This document shows positions 7,550-16,034 of a DNA stretch of 64,000 nucleotides, piece by piece. The position numbers were made by a program, and so were the translations under genes. How positions within the stretch are numbered: the stretch's first letter is position 1; every line of letters begins with the position of its first letter. The DNA is taken from NCBI RefSeq assembly GCF_004346685.1, contig NZ_SMCO01000002.1:56940-120939 (forward strand). Reading direction: 5' to 3'. Under the pieces are notes generated by a model. The model was given only the letters and a program-made list of their open reading frames with translations. It did not search any database and was not told the DNA's origin. The stretch is from Sulfurirhabdus autotrophica (GTDB taxonomy: Bacteria; Pseudomonadota; Gammaproteobacteria; Burkholderiales; SMCO01).

Positions 7550-9886
7550 TTAGGGCACAATTGTCACATTTCTTGCCGCTGGCACATTACTGGGCAAGCT
7601 GCTTCCTGAGATGTCTGATGCCGTCGGATTGACGATCCCAAGTTGCGTAGCACCTGGCTTTCCGGCCAATGGCCTGAACGTCACTGTGGCTAAATTACCG
7701 CTACCGCTAGCTGGAGTATTTCTACTAATACTGATTTGCAGATGACCTGTACCTTCACCAGAGTGCTGATAATCTGTTTGCCCACTCCCCATTTTCATCA
7801 GCAACCCTGCCTGAGAATCAACCACGTCCAATTTTGCAGGGTCATAGTTAATTTCGAATGCCACCTGTTTTACGCCATTTAAACCGGATGCATTAACATT
7901 CAACGTAAAGTTTTTACCTATTGGAGCCTGTGTCGGCGCATTCAAATTAAGTTGAACAGGTGTCCCGTTTTGCTCCTGATCGTTTGCAGGTGATGGTGCA
8001 CTTTGCGGCACTTGCGACAGCCCAGTTTGCTGAACTGCAGAAACACTTGCGTTTACACCCATAGGTACCGATGCTTTTGCAGCAGAACTTAAACTGAGCG
8101 GCGCTGCACCAATCGATGATTCTGTTCCCGATGTAAATTCCGTAATAGCAAATTCCGGCCGCACCAGATTACGTATTACATGCGGCGTTATCAGCAGGAT
8201 AATTTCGGTTTTGGAATGCTCATCTCGATGGCTGGAGAACAAGTGCCCAAATAATGGAAGATCGCCCAATCCAGGTAGCTTGCTTGCACTTGCACGATCT
8301 TCATCGTTAATCAAACCAGCCAGCACCTGGGTTTCTCCATCCTTTAGCCGCAATGCAGTTACCGCATTACGGGTGCCAACCTGATAAGTAAGCGTGCCGG
8401 TACTGCTCTTAATTTCACGTACAATATTGCTGACTTCCAATCCGACTTTAATGCCCACTTCGTTATCCAGAAAAACATTCGGCTCAACATCCAGCTTGAG
8501 ACCTACATCCAGATAACTAACTGATTCAGAAATGCCCACATTGGCTGTGCTGGTGGTGGTAATAACCGGAACTTTATCACCAATATGAATTTTGGCTTTT
8601 TCCCGATTTTTTACCCGAATACGGGGGTTGGCTAACAAATTCGTATCGCTGTCCTCCTTCCTGAGATTAAGTACCGGACTGGGAATACCAATTTTGCTAC
8701 CATTAAGACTCCTTAAACTGTCCACAGTAAACTGGCTGGCTACGACGCTTGGCGTTGTTGCAACTACAGCTCCCGCAGAAGTCGTGACAGTGTTGCTATT
8801 GGTTAAATTCAGTGCAGTAAACTGATTGGGATACTGAATACCCAATTCAGTCAATTTGGAGCGTTTTACTTCCAGCACTTCAACATCCAGCATCACTTCA
8901 GGCTCAGCCTTATCCTGCGCTGCTATCAATTTTTCAGCTAACCGAATAACTTCTGGCGTATCCCGCATCATCAGCAGATTCAACTTTTCATCGATAAAAA
9001 CATCGCGGGTTTTGAGCAATGTCTTGATCATATTCAGTGTTTGCTTTACATCAGCATTACCCAGATAAAAACTTTTTAAAACAAGTTCCTGATAATCTTT
9101 TGTTTTGGCTGGCGTATTTGGGTAAATCAGAACGGTATTCTCGTTCAGAATGCGTTTATCAAGCTGATTGGTAACTACCAGCAAGTTGATGACATCCTCG
9201 ATTGAGCTATCTTTCACAAAAAGTGTCGTTTTGAGATCAGGACGCACATCCTTGTCGAAAATGAAATTGATTCCGGCAGTACGCGACAGCACCTCAAATA
9301 CAGAGCGCAAGTTGGCATCACGAAATTCTAGAGAAACCGGTTTTTTGTAACGCGACTTAAGTGCAGGCATTACGCTGGTGTCCTGCTTGTTTTTATCATT
9401 GATTCGCTGTTGGAGCGAAATGGCAACGTCCAGTGATTTATTTTCCTGCAATACAGGACGCAACATTTCCTGTGCCGCCTCTACATTCCCATTGTTGAAA
9501 AGCGTTTCAGCGTCTGCCACAATCAATCTTTGGCGACGTTGTGCCTGGATTGCGTTGAGCCCTTCCTGAACGCGAGGATGATTTTCATCCAACCCCTGCA
9601 CGCGATGATAAACAGCCTCGGCTTCCTCCAGTTTTCCTTTTTCGCGCAGAGAGTCCGCTTCTACCAGTAATCGATTGATAATTTGATCACGGCTACGAAA
9701 CAGATGTGCGCGAATTTCCGCATTGTTTGGATCATCCTTGGCGGCGGCCTGCAACTTGGAAATGCCTTCCTCGTACTTGCCTTCTGACAACAACAGGTTA
9801 CCTTCACGAAACGCCCTGTCTGATGCACAACCTGAAATGAGAATGGCGATAAGCGCTGTTACCAAATAGTTTTTATACCGTTTCAA
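7550..9886 (-). CDS. gspD: Secretin lipoprotein with TPR-like N-terminus and C-terminal cohesin-like domain (GspD/PilQ type)
   Basis: A 778-residue outer-membrane secretin forming the exit channel of the operon's machine. Lipobox LISGCAS (Cys20) implies a lipoprotein. Residues about 25-165 are TPR-like helical repeats. An N0/STN-like domain follows (SLEFRDANLRSVFEVLSRTA), then N1-type modules (LKSFYLGNADVKQTLNMIK). The secretin core spans about 330-590 (VLEVKRSKLTELGIQYP, then DGETQVLAGLINDEDR, KLPGLGDLPLFGHLFSS, TEIILLITPHVI). After a Gln/Pro/Ser linker, residues about 645-778 resemble a cohesin fold (QVAFEINYDPAKLDVVDS, ISISRNTPASGSGNLATVTF), unusual relative to classical GspD. Start is TTG directly after the previous stop, with GGAG inside that gene. 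Confidence 0.9.
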   Translation of the reverse strand: MKRYKNYLVTALIAILISGCASDRAFREGNLLLSEGKYEEGISKLQAAAKDDPNNAEIRAHLFRSRDQIINRLLVEADSLREKGKLEEAEAVYHRVQGLDENHPRVQEGLNAIQAQRRQRLIVADAETLFNNGNVEAAQEMLRPVLQENKSLDVAISLQQRINDKNKQDTSVMPALKSRYKKPVSLEFRDANLRSVFEVLSRTAGINFIFDKDVRPDLKTTLFVKDSSIEDVINLLVVTNQLDKRILNENTVLIYPNTPAKTKDYQELVLKSFYLGNADVKQTLNMIKTLLKTRDVFIDEKLNLLMMRDTPEVIRLAEKLIAAQDKAEPEVMLDVEVLEVKRSKLTELGIQYPNQFTALNLTNSNTVTTSAGAVVATTPSVVASQFTVDSLRSLNGSKIGIPSPVLNLRKEDSDTNLLANPRIRVKNREKAKIHIGDKVPVITTTSTANVGISESVSYLDVGLKLDVEPNVFLDNEVGIKVGLEVSNIVREIKSSTGTLTYQVGTRNAVTALRLKDGETQVLAGLINDEDRASASKLPGLGDLPLFGHLFSSHRDEHSKTEIILLITPHVIRNLVRPEFAITEFTSGTESSIGAAPLSLSSAAKASVPMGVNASVSAVQQTGLSQVPQSAPSPANDQEQNGTPVQLNLNAPTQAPIGKNFTLNVNASGLNGVKQVAFEINYDPAKLDVVDSQAGLLMKMGSGQTDYQHSGEGTGHLQISISRNTPASGSGNLATVTFRPLAGKPGATQLGIVNPTASDISGSSLPSNVPAARNVTIVP

Positions 9887-10417
9887 TTATGTTTCTCCAC
9901 CAATCATGAGTGTCTGTTTGATATTCATGGGTAAGTAAGTCAGGTTCATGACACGTCCGTTAATATCATCTACACGGTAAGTGTTATCCAGTGTGTCACC
10001 TCGTTTAACTACGTAATTTCTTTCCTGCTTGGACAAAAACACGACCTGCTGACCGTCCTCGATCAATTTACCCATATAAACAAATGGAACTGGTGGTGCT
10101 GTCGGAGGAGGGGGAGATATCGGTTTAGTTGGCGGTGGAGGAGGAGGCACATACCAGGATTTAGCAGCAAATAATTCATTATCACTTTCTGCCATCGGGG
10201 TTCGCTGCAACTTTTCCATATTTAAAATATTGCTCGACCGTTCGTCTTTCTTCACAGCCGCCACCCTTACAACATGTGCCTTTGTGGCCACTTGATTCTT
10301 TTTTTGCTGCACTGCAACGGGCTGATCCTCATCTTGCCCAACCCAAACAACAGCAGTCAAAGTAAGTCCCATTAACATAGTCAATATGACCCAACGCTGC
10401 CTGCTACCCATTTTCAT
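9887..10417 (-). CDS. Inner-membrane proline-rich GspC/PilP-like assembly protein
   Basis: A 176-residue protein with one N-terminal membrane helix (WVILTMLMGLTLTAVVWVG), a basic/polar linker, a striking polyproline stretch (VPPPPPPTKPISPPPPTAPP) and a compact C-terminal domain (VYMGKLIEDGQQVVFLSKQ, then YVVKRGDTLDNTYRVDDING). The last part resembles the HR domain of GspC and PilP, which link inner-membrane proteins to the secretin. The proline arm would span the periplasm. The ATG at 10417 overlaps the preceding stop as TGATG; a GTG three bases earlier is also possible. It lies directly before the secretin gene, as pilP lies before pilQ. Confidence 0.75.
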   Translation of the reverse strand: MKMGSRQRWVILTMLMGLTLTAVVWVGQDEDQPVAVQQKKNQVATKAHVVRVAAVKKDERSSNILNMEKLQRTPMAESDNELFAAKSWYVPPPPPPTKPISPPPPTAPPVPFVYMGKLIEDGQQVVFLSKQERNYVVKRGDTLDNTYRVDDINGRVMNLTYLPMNIKQTLMIGGET

Positions 10418-10977
10418 CACACTGCTCCCATAAAAAGAGTCAATTTGATTTGGGCGTCGAGTTGCGGGTCACCTACTTTTTGCCTTTGCAAATGAATACT
10501 ATCCAAAGCAATTGTCGGCAAATCAGTCAAAAGCTGAGCGATAAACTTGCGTAATTGCGGGTAGGTGCCTTTAGCTGGCAAGGTTATCTGGTAGCGACCG
10601 AGCTTATCACCCTTGGCAGCAATCATGCGGTATTGCCCTTGTTGCAGCGCTATGCCAGTAGAAGCAGCTGCGTCAAACAGTTTTTCGAGCAAATCAGGTG
10701 CTATTTGAGTGGAGGGAAAAAACCTGTAAAAATCTGAAAGCTGATCTTCAGGACCTTTCACTCGTACCTGAGCAACTTTTTTTTGGCTAAACTGCTGGTT
10801 CAGAACCGTGATCTGCGCCTGCATTTCACCAAGCTTTACTTTTTCTGGCTGCAAAGTGAATACATAAAACATAAGACATAAAGCAAGCCCCCCCAGCCCC
10901 GCCATACCTGACCAGCCCAACCATCTCATGCCGGACTGTGCGTACCATCTGAATTTCAATATTATTCTGCGATCCAT
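10417..10977 (-). CDS. PilO/GspM-like inner-membrane assembly protein
   Basis: A 186-residue bitopic protein: cytoplasmic basic N-terminus, one membrane helix (about residues 19-42), a coiled-coil segment (VKLGEMQAQITVLNQQFSQ), then a ferredoxin-like periplasmic domain (YRFFPSTQIAPDLLEKLFDA, YPQLRKFIAQLLTDLPTIAL). This matches PilO/GspM architecture. It overlaps the PilN-like gene upstream by 16 nt and the PilP-like gene downstream by one base, so the set should be co-translated and form a PilN-O-P-like alignment complex. Confidence 0.8.
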   Translation of the reverse strand: MDRRIILKFRWYAQSGMRWLGWSGMAGLGGLALCLMFYVFTLQPEKVKLGEMQAQITVLNQQFSQKKVAQVRVKGPEDQLSDFYRFFPSTQIAPDLLEKLFDAAASTGIALQQGQYRMIAAKGDKLGRYQITLPAKGTYPQLRKFIAQLLTDLPTIALDSIHLQRQKVGDPQLDAQIKLTLFMGAV

Positions 10978-11492
10978 TTAGCGCTCAATGTAAATCTGAC
11001 TGGTTTTTCTGCATCCTGCTCCTGAATGTTATGGGAGAGAAGAGCCACTTCTTGCAAGGGTTTTTCCTGAATCAAGCGGCGCATATACTCAAGCATAGCT
11101 TTGACATTTTTAGCCTCAGCCCCGATCGATAGCGTCCCCTTTTTCCGATCCGGTTGAAGCGACAAAAGTGACACATCCTGTTCACCTGCATCTTCAACAG
11201 CACCAAACAACCGCCCCCAGGGTAACGCCAACTGATCAATAACATCAGCAGCTTGCTTAAATTCAGAACTGTCTTGCTCAGATAATTTGCGGTTATTGTG
11301 GGGCTCAGCTGTTCGCCCAGTTAACCGTTCAAGGCGAACCAGACTAGCCTGCGTCCGTTCAGACAATGCTTTAGCTTCTAAATAATCTGCATAAAGACTA
11401 CCGCCTGTCAGAACTGTAACAATCAAAATTAACATGCCTAGCATGCCCGGCACACGACTCTTGGGTTGAAAATTGAGATCCAGCTTCCGCAT
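10962..11492 (-). CDS. PilN/GspL-periplasmic-like inner-membrane protein
   Basis: A 176-residue protein starting MRKLDLNFQPKSR, the PilN-like cytoplasmic peptide that binds PilM, followed by a membrane helix (GMLGMLILIVTVLTGGSLYA), a coiled coil (ALSERTQASLVRLERLTG) and a periplasmic ferredoxin-like domain (SLLSLQPDRKKGTLSIGAE, MLEYMRRLIQ). Its ATG overlaps the stop of the PilM-like gene. Together with the PilM- and PilO-like neighbours it shows that the inner-membrane platform is pilus-type (separate PilM and PilN) and not the fused GspL of classical type II secretion. Confidence 0.8.
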   Translation of the reverse strand: MRKLDLNFQPKSRVPGMLGMLILIVTVLTGGSLYADYLEAKALSERTQASLVRLERLTGRTAEPHNNRKLSEQDSSEFKQAADVIDQLALPWGRLFGAVEDAGEQDVSLLSLQPDRKKGTLSIGAEAKNVKAMLEYMRRLIQEKPLQEVALLSHNIQEQDAEKPVRFTLSAKWIAE

Positions 11493-12313
11493 TATTTATT
11501 TCCACTTAAAGCTAAACAAAACGGGGGGGCTGAATCGGGTGAAAAACCCTCTATTGCAGAAGGTTTCATTGTAGTTATTGACCAATTACCAAACTTGGAT
11601 GGGTAACTGGAATGCATTGATGAAAAAAGAAAAACGCGCTGGGGGGTATCAGCAACATCGGCAAGCAATCTTTCGCGATCCAGTACTGCAATTAAATCGT
11701 CTACAGTGCTGCCAGCCAGATGCCTGTTCTGGATGGCATGCCACCCCCCCTGAAAGTACAAAGCTATCAGTAGCTTTCCTGGTTCGATAATGCAAAACCA
11801 GCTACTTTCTTCTTTCACCTGATCACACCAGTGATTAAATACCGACATCAACGCGGGTTGTATCACAGTCAGATGCACACCAACTTCCTGACAGACAATT
11901 CTAAGCCCTGCCAGCAAACCTCGTTCCATACTGCATGCCAGCATAGGCGCACCAAATGCTGACTGACTCACACGCACTTCCCGGTTACTTGCCTGATCTC
12001 CATACACTTGATTAAAGCGGTGGTGCGCTATAGCAGCAACTTCTTCGTCATTACTGACAGCGTCGTTCCAGGGAACGACCACATAGCGCACAAACTGATT
12101 GGACAGCACAATTATGGCTTCTGCCCCACGCTGCTTTTCGAGCAGTTTTTTTAAAGCAGAAAATGCAGCGATCCATGGCTCTGTTTCATGTGAGTCATAC
12201 ACTTCGATGTGCTTTTCAAGTACACGTCGCCGTATCCCTTTACCAATTCTGGCAAGCGTAATTTGACCGGGTTCAATACCGATTTGCAACTGATCACGAA
12301 ACGAAGGTAACAC
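11492..12313 (-). CDS. PilM-like cytoplasmic assembly protein (actin-like ATPase fold, divergent)
   Basis: A 273-residue soluble protein beginning with QLQIGIEPGQITLARIGKG, reminiscent of the first strand pair of PilM/GspL cytoplasmic domains. It contains RGAEAIIVLSNQFVRYVVVPWNDAVSNDEE, equivalent to the 'V.LP...v...lpw' segment of GspL-type proteins, and a later half with repeated beta-strand patterns (WFCIIEPGKLLIALYF). Position between the ATPase and the PilN-like gene supports the role. The start is GTG with AGGAAG seven bases upstream, and it overlaps the ATPase gene by 20 nt. Sequence similarity is weak, so context carries much of the call. Confidence 0.72.
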   Translation of the reverse strand: MLPSFRDQLQIGIEPGQITLARIGKGIRRRVLEKHIEVYDSHETEPWIAAFSALKKLLEKQRGAEAIIVLSNQFVRYVVVPWNDAVSNDEEVAAIAHHRFNQVYGDQASNREVRVSQSAFGAPMLACSMERGLLAGLRIVCQEVGVHLTVIQPALMSVFNHWCDQVKEESSWFCIIEPGKLLIALYFQGGWHAIQNRHLAGSTVDDLIAVLDRERLLADVADTPQRVFLFSSMHSSYPSKFGNWSITTMKPSAIEGFSPDSAPPFCLALSGNK

Positions 12314-13991
12314 GGTTGGCTTCCTGTAATGTAGTTTCTCCGTTGGCCACTAATTCCAGCGCTGCTTCACGCAAGAAACGCGTGCCGTTGCGGCGCGCTG
12401 CTTCTTTAATTCGCCGTATTGGTTCCCGCGCAACAATCAGTTCGCGGATTTCATCATTTAGATTGAGCAATTCAGCAATAGCTTTTCGCCCTTTGAATCC
12501 AGACCCGCGACATAGTCCACAGCCCAACCCACCTTTGAATGTGTAGTGTGCAGCGGATTCTGGTGAAATACCGGAATCAGCAATTAATTGAGCATCAGGT
12601 TCAACCGGCTCCATACAATGAGGACAATTCACGCGTATCAAACGTTGCGCCAGAATGCCGTTCATGGCGGCCACAAAGTTGTAAGGGTCTACTTCCATAT
12701 GAAGAAATCGACCAATGACATCAAGGGAACTATTTGCATGAACTGTAGTGAATACCAAGTGACCGGTGAGTGCAGCCTGAACGGCAATTTGGGCAGTTTC
12801 AGAATCACGAATCTCCCCCACCATGATTTTGTCCGGGTCATGTCGCAGAATTGATCGCAACCCCCGGGCAAAGGTCAGCCCCTTTTTTTCATTGACAGGA
12901 ATCTGCAACACGCCTGCAAGCTGATATTCCACAGGGTCTTCAATGGTGATAATTTTATCCAGACCATTGTTGATTTCAGATATGGCAGCATACAAAGTTG
13001 TCGTTTTTCCACTACCTGTCGGGCCGGTAACCAGCACCATGCCGTAGGGTTCGCTATACAATCTGCGCATTTGACCGATAGTAAATTCATCCAACCCAAG
13101 ATAATCCAGACGCAACCCTTTTACCTGATCGGCAAGGGTCTGTTTATCGAGAACACGCAACACCGCATCTTCACCAAAGATGCTTGGCATAATCGACACC
13201 CGAAAATCGATTTCACGTCCGCGCATAGAAACTTTGAATCGACCATCCTGGGGTACCCGGCGTTCTGCAATATCCAGCTCAGACATGACTTTGATACGTG
13301 ATATAACCTGGTCAGCCTGCTCCAAGCCTTGAGCGGAACCCACTGAAGACAAAACGCCATCAATTCGGTATTTAATAGTCAAACCAGTCGGCGTTGTTTC
13401 AAGATGAATATCACTGGCAGTGAGTTTAAGTGCATCGTAAAGCGTGGAATGCACCAATTTCACAACCGGACTAGTATCTTCGCTAATGGATTTAAGCGAA
13501 AGATCTTCCAACCCTGCAGTAACATTTGACTCATTACGATCTGCAATGGGCACATTTTCCATGGCTCGCATGGACTCTTCGTGCCGTGACAAAAACGCTG
13601 CAACATCATCACGCTGGGCAAGTTGCCATATGAAGGGCTGGGTGATGAACGCTTCTACCCAGCTTTGTACATCCTGTGCAAAAGGGTCCACAAAAATAAT
13701 ACGCAACTGGCCATCTGGAGAGCGAAAAGCGAGGCATTCCTTGTTTGATGCTAATGAAAATGGCAAGACATCAAATGCAGCTTCCCATTGATGCAGATCA
13801 TGCATATTGGCAACCGGATAAAGCAACGTGCGCCCCAGAACCGCAACAAACTCATGTGGAGGCAAAGCCAACTTTTCTTCAAGCACCTCGTATATAAGGC
13901 GCTTGCTTCGCACTGCTTCGTCACGAGCATCATGCAGCAGTACAGACGAAATTTCCGGGATTGATACATCCGCAGCATGAATCATATTCAT
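12294..13991 (-). CDS. gspE: GspE/PilB-type secretion ATPase
   Basis: A 565-residue hexameric ATPase that should drive pseudopilus assembly at the cytoplasmic face. The N-terminal part is a GspE_N-like domain. The motor domain has Walker A GPTGSGKTTTLYA, an Asp box (ITIEDPVEYQL), Walker B IMVGEIRDSETAQIA and a His box (GHLVFTTVHANSSLD). A tetracysteine zinc motif is present near residues 460-495 (CPHC ... CGLC), and SDIHLE lies before the motor domain. Length and motifs are normal for GspE. Its 3' end overlaps the PilM-like gene and its 5' end overlaps gspF by four bases (ATGA). Confidence 0.93.
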   Translation of the reverse strand: MNMIHAADVSIPEISSVLLHDARDEAVRSKRLIYEVLEEKLALPPHEFVAVLGRTLLYPVANMHDLHQWEAAFDVLPFSLASNKECLAFRSPDGQLRIIFVDPFAQDVQSWVEAFITQPFIWQLAQRDDVAAFLSRHEESMRAMENVPIADRNESNVTAGLEDLSLKSISEDTSPVVKLVHSTLYDALKLTASDIHLETTPTGLTIKYRIDGVLSSVGSAQGLEQADQVISRIKVMSELDIAERRVPQDGRFKVSMRGREIDFRVSIMPSIFGEDAVLRVLDKQTLADQVKGLRLDYLGLDEFTIGQMRRLYSEPYGMVLVTGPTGSGKTTTLYAAISEINNGLDKIITIEDPVEYQLAGVLQIPVNEKKGLTFARGLRSILRHDPDKIMVGEIRDSETAQIAVQAALTGHLVFTTVHANSSLDVIGRFLHMEVDPYNFVAAMNGILAQRLIRVNCPHCMEPVEPDAQLIADSGISPESAAHYTFKGGLGCGLCRGSGFKGRKAIAELLNLNDEIRELIVAREPIRRIKEAARRNGTRFLREAALELVANGETTLQEANRVTFVS

Positions 13992-15178
13992 TGAATGCTA
14001 CCCGCCAATTCAAATATCGGCATGTACATCAAAACAACAATCAAGCCAATAATCAGCCCGATAACCGCCATCAACAGGGGCTCAAACAACTTGGTAAACC
14101 AGTCAACCCAACGCGCCATTTCTTCATCGTAAAATGCAGCGATTCGTTCCAGCATATCGCCCATGTTTCCAGTTCGTTCACCAACCCTTAACATGCGTGA
14201 AGAAACCGGAGTGGTCAGCGCATATTCTTCCATGGCAGCTGAAAGCGGTCGCCCTTCGCTCACGCCCTGAATCGCACCGTCCAAGCTATTCCTCAAGGCC
14301 GTCGCGAGCAATCCAGACACCATATCCAATGCGGTTACAACGGGAATTCCTCCGCGCAAAAGCATGCCTACTGTGCGATAGAATCGCGCCAGTTGATAGA
14401 TTTTCATGTGCTCTCCAATCACCGGCACCAACCATAACTTTTCACCGATCCATCGTTTGGTTTCTATACGAGTCAAGACAAAGACAATAATGGCTAGCAA
14501 CCCCACCACGCCAAGCAGCATGGCGCCACCATGCGCTTCAAGCAGTTTTCCCCATTCGATCAACATCCGTGACATAAAAGGCAGGTCACCACCCATGTCT
14601 TCGTAAATATGGCTAAATTTAGGCACGACATATACCATCAAAAATAGCGTCACCAACCCGCCAACAACAATCAATACCACAGGGTAAATTGATGCACTGA
14701 CAAGTTTTTTTCGTACAACATCCAGTTGCGCCTGATAAGCAACATACCGCGTAATGGCTTCACTTAATCCCCCGGTTTTTTCACTGGCTTTAACCGTAGA
14801 AACATACAATGCAGGAAATGCTTCGGGAAATCGAAGTAACGCAGCGGAGAATGTCTGACCTTCGTATAAAGAGGCAATTAGCCTGTCGAGCACTTTCCGT
14901 GTTTCTGGACGCTGCTCTTTTTCTGCTAACGTCTCAACGGCCTCCACCAGATTCAAGCCAGCGTCAAGCAATGCCAGTAATTCCTGACTGAACAATACCA
15001 AGGGGAAGTGTGTATGACGCTTGCCGAGTAAACCAGCCAGATTTTTCCAGGATTTGATCGCGAGGACGGTATATCCTTGCGTCATGACCTGTTGCAATGC
15101 TTCACGCTCATCAGTGGCATCCAGTGTCAGCTGAACAACACTATTTCCTTCTCGTAGCGCTTTGATTTCAAATTGCAT
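13988..15178 (-). CDS. gspF: GspF-type inner-membrane platform protein
   Basis: A 396-residue polytopic protein with two T2SSF domains. The first contains LFSQELLALLDAGLNLVEAV and TFSAALLRFPEAFPALYV; the second contains LARFYRTVGMLLRGGIPVVT and RMLRVGERTGNMGDMLERIA. Three membrane segments are apparent (about residues 165-190, 215-235 and 360-385). It is the usual length for GspF and holds the pseudopilus and ATPase together at the inner membrane. It starts five bases after the major pseudopilin gene. Confidence 0.93.
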   Translation of the reverse strand: MQFEIKALREGNSVVQLTLDATDEREALQQVMTQGYTVLAIKSWKNLAGLLGKRHTHFPLVLFSQELLALLDAGLNLVEAVETLAEKEQRPETRKVLDRLIASLYEGQTFSAALLRFPEAFPALYVSTVKASEKTGGLSEAITRYVAYQAQLDVVRKKLVSASIYPVVLIVVGGLVTLFLMVYVVPKFSHIYEDMGGDLPFMSRMLIEWGKLLEAHGGAMLLGVVGLLAIIVFVLTRIETKRWIGEKLWLVPVIGEHMKIYQLARFYRTVGMLLRGGIPVVTALDMVSGLLATALRNSLDGAIQGVSEGRPLSAAMEEYALTTPVSSRMLRVGERTGNMGDMLERIAAFYDEEMARWVDWFTKLFEPLLMAVIGLIIGLIVVLMYMPIFELAGSIQ

Positions 15179-15183
15179 GGAGG

Positions 15184-15609
15184 CTACCAGTTGGTAATAT
15201 CAGCAGATTCCGCATTACCACCAGGCTGCCCATCTTTGCCGTAAGACAAAAGATCATACTCACTATGTTCACCTGGTTGTTTGTAAACATAGGGTTTACC
15301 CCAGGGATCCATAGGTACGCTTTTTCGTAGATAAGGGCCTTCCCACTTTGGCTCGTTTGCAGGGCGAGTATCTAGCGCAGCAAGGCCTTGTTCATTTGAA
15401 GGATAGTGTCCCGTATCCAGTCGATATTGATCGAGAGATTTACCAAGTGAATCTAATTGTGCCCGGGCTGCTTTCACTTCTGACTTACCAATCTGGGAAA
15501 AATATTTCGGACCGACATAACCAGCAAGCAAACCAATAATGACCATCACCACCAATAATTCAAGCAGCGTAAACCCTTTTTCCCGATTGATCTTATTTAT
15601 TATTATCAT
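15184..15609 (-). CDS. gspG: Major pseudopilin GspG (first gene of the secretion operon)
   Basis: About 141 residues with leader MIIINKINREKG and mature FTLLELLVVMVIIGLLAGYV, Glu5 present. The canonical GspG body follows: KYFSQIGKSEVKAARAQLDS, then YRLDTGHYPSNEQGLAALDT, WEGPYLRKSVPMDPWGKPY and a C-terminal DLLSYGKDGQPGGNAESADI, which in the family binds calcium. I prefer the internal ATG at 15609 because it gives a normal prepilin leader; an upstream ATG at 15657 would add 16 residues and neither start has a strong Shine-Dalgarno. It heads the minus-strand operon and is divergent from the second PEP-CTERM gene. Confidence 0.92.
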   Translation of the reverse strand: MIIINKINREKGFTLLELLVVMVIIGLLAGYVGPKYFSQIGKSEVKAARAQLDSLGKSLDQYRLDTGHYPSNEQGLAALDTRPANEPKWEGPYLRKSVPMDPWGKPYVYKQPGEHSEYDLLSYGKDGQPGGNAESADITNW

Positions 15610-15657
15610 TACAACCAACCCGTTCCTTTTGAAAAAATTCTCCGGGAAATCCGGCAT

Positions 15658-16028
15658 ACATCACGATACCTATTTCCTGAATTTACACTTCCCACAAGCC
15701 CCTGCTTAAATACATGGCTTGCAGTTATTCATTGAATTTCTGACAAGATACCGATTACTTGTTGCAGTAATATTAAAATCGAAAGAACAGCTGGGGAGAA
15801 TAAAGGAGTGAAACGGCGGAAAAGTTAATTTATATCAATAAAACAATAGAGTTATCGTTTACGAATGTAAAACAGCATTAGGAAAAAACCCTCAATTCAC
15901 ATAGTCCGATATAACTACAAAATTAGAATACATCACACCATTATTTGTAATGTCAGCCTGATAATTTGTGTGCTCATACAAAAATTATTTCTGGCCTGAA
16001 AACTTAGGCAGCTTATAAACTATCCAGG
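15658..16028. promoter_or_regulatory. Divergent control region between gspG and the second PEP-CTERM gene
   Basis: This stretch holds no gene. It is A/T-rich and must contain the promoters for the secretion operon (minus) and for the PEP-CTERM/MerB-like genes (plus). The one clear element is the ATTC-N2-ATAGTCCGAT box at 15895-15910, shared with the other PEP-CTERM gene. No GEMM-like aptamer is seen here. Confidence 0.55.
15895..15910 (+). promoter_or_regulatory. ATTC-N2-ATAGTCCGAT box, copy 2
   Basis: ATTCACATAGTCCGAT, 14 of 16 bases identical to the box at 4975-4990 and in the same orientation relative to its PEP-CTERM gene, here about 124 nt upstream of the start codon. It is a candidate site for EpsA or another shared regulator. 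Confidence 0.45.
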
Positions 16029-16034
16029 TTGAAA

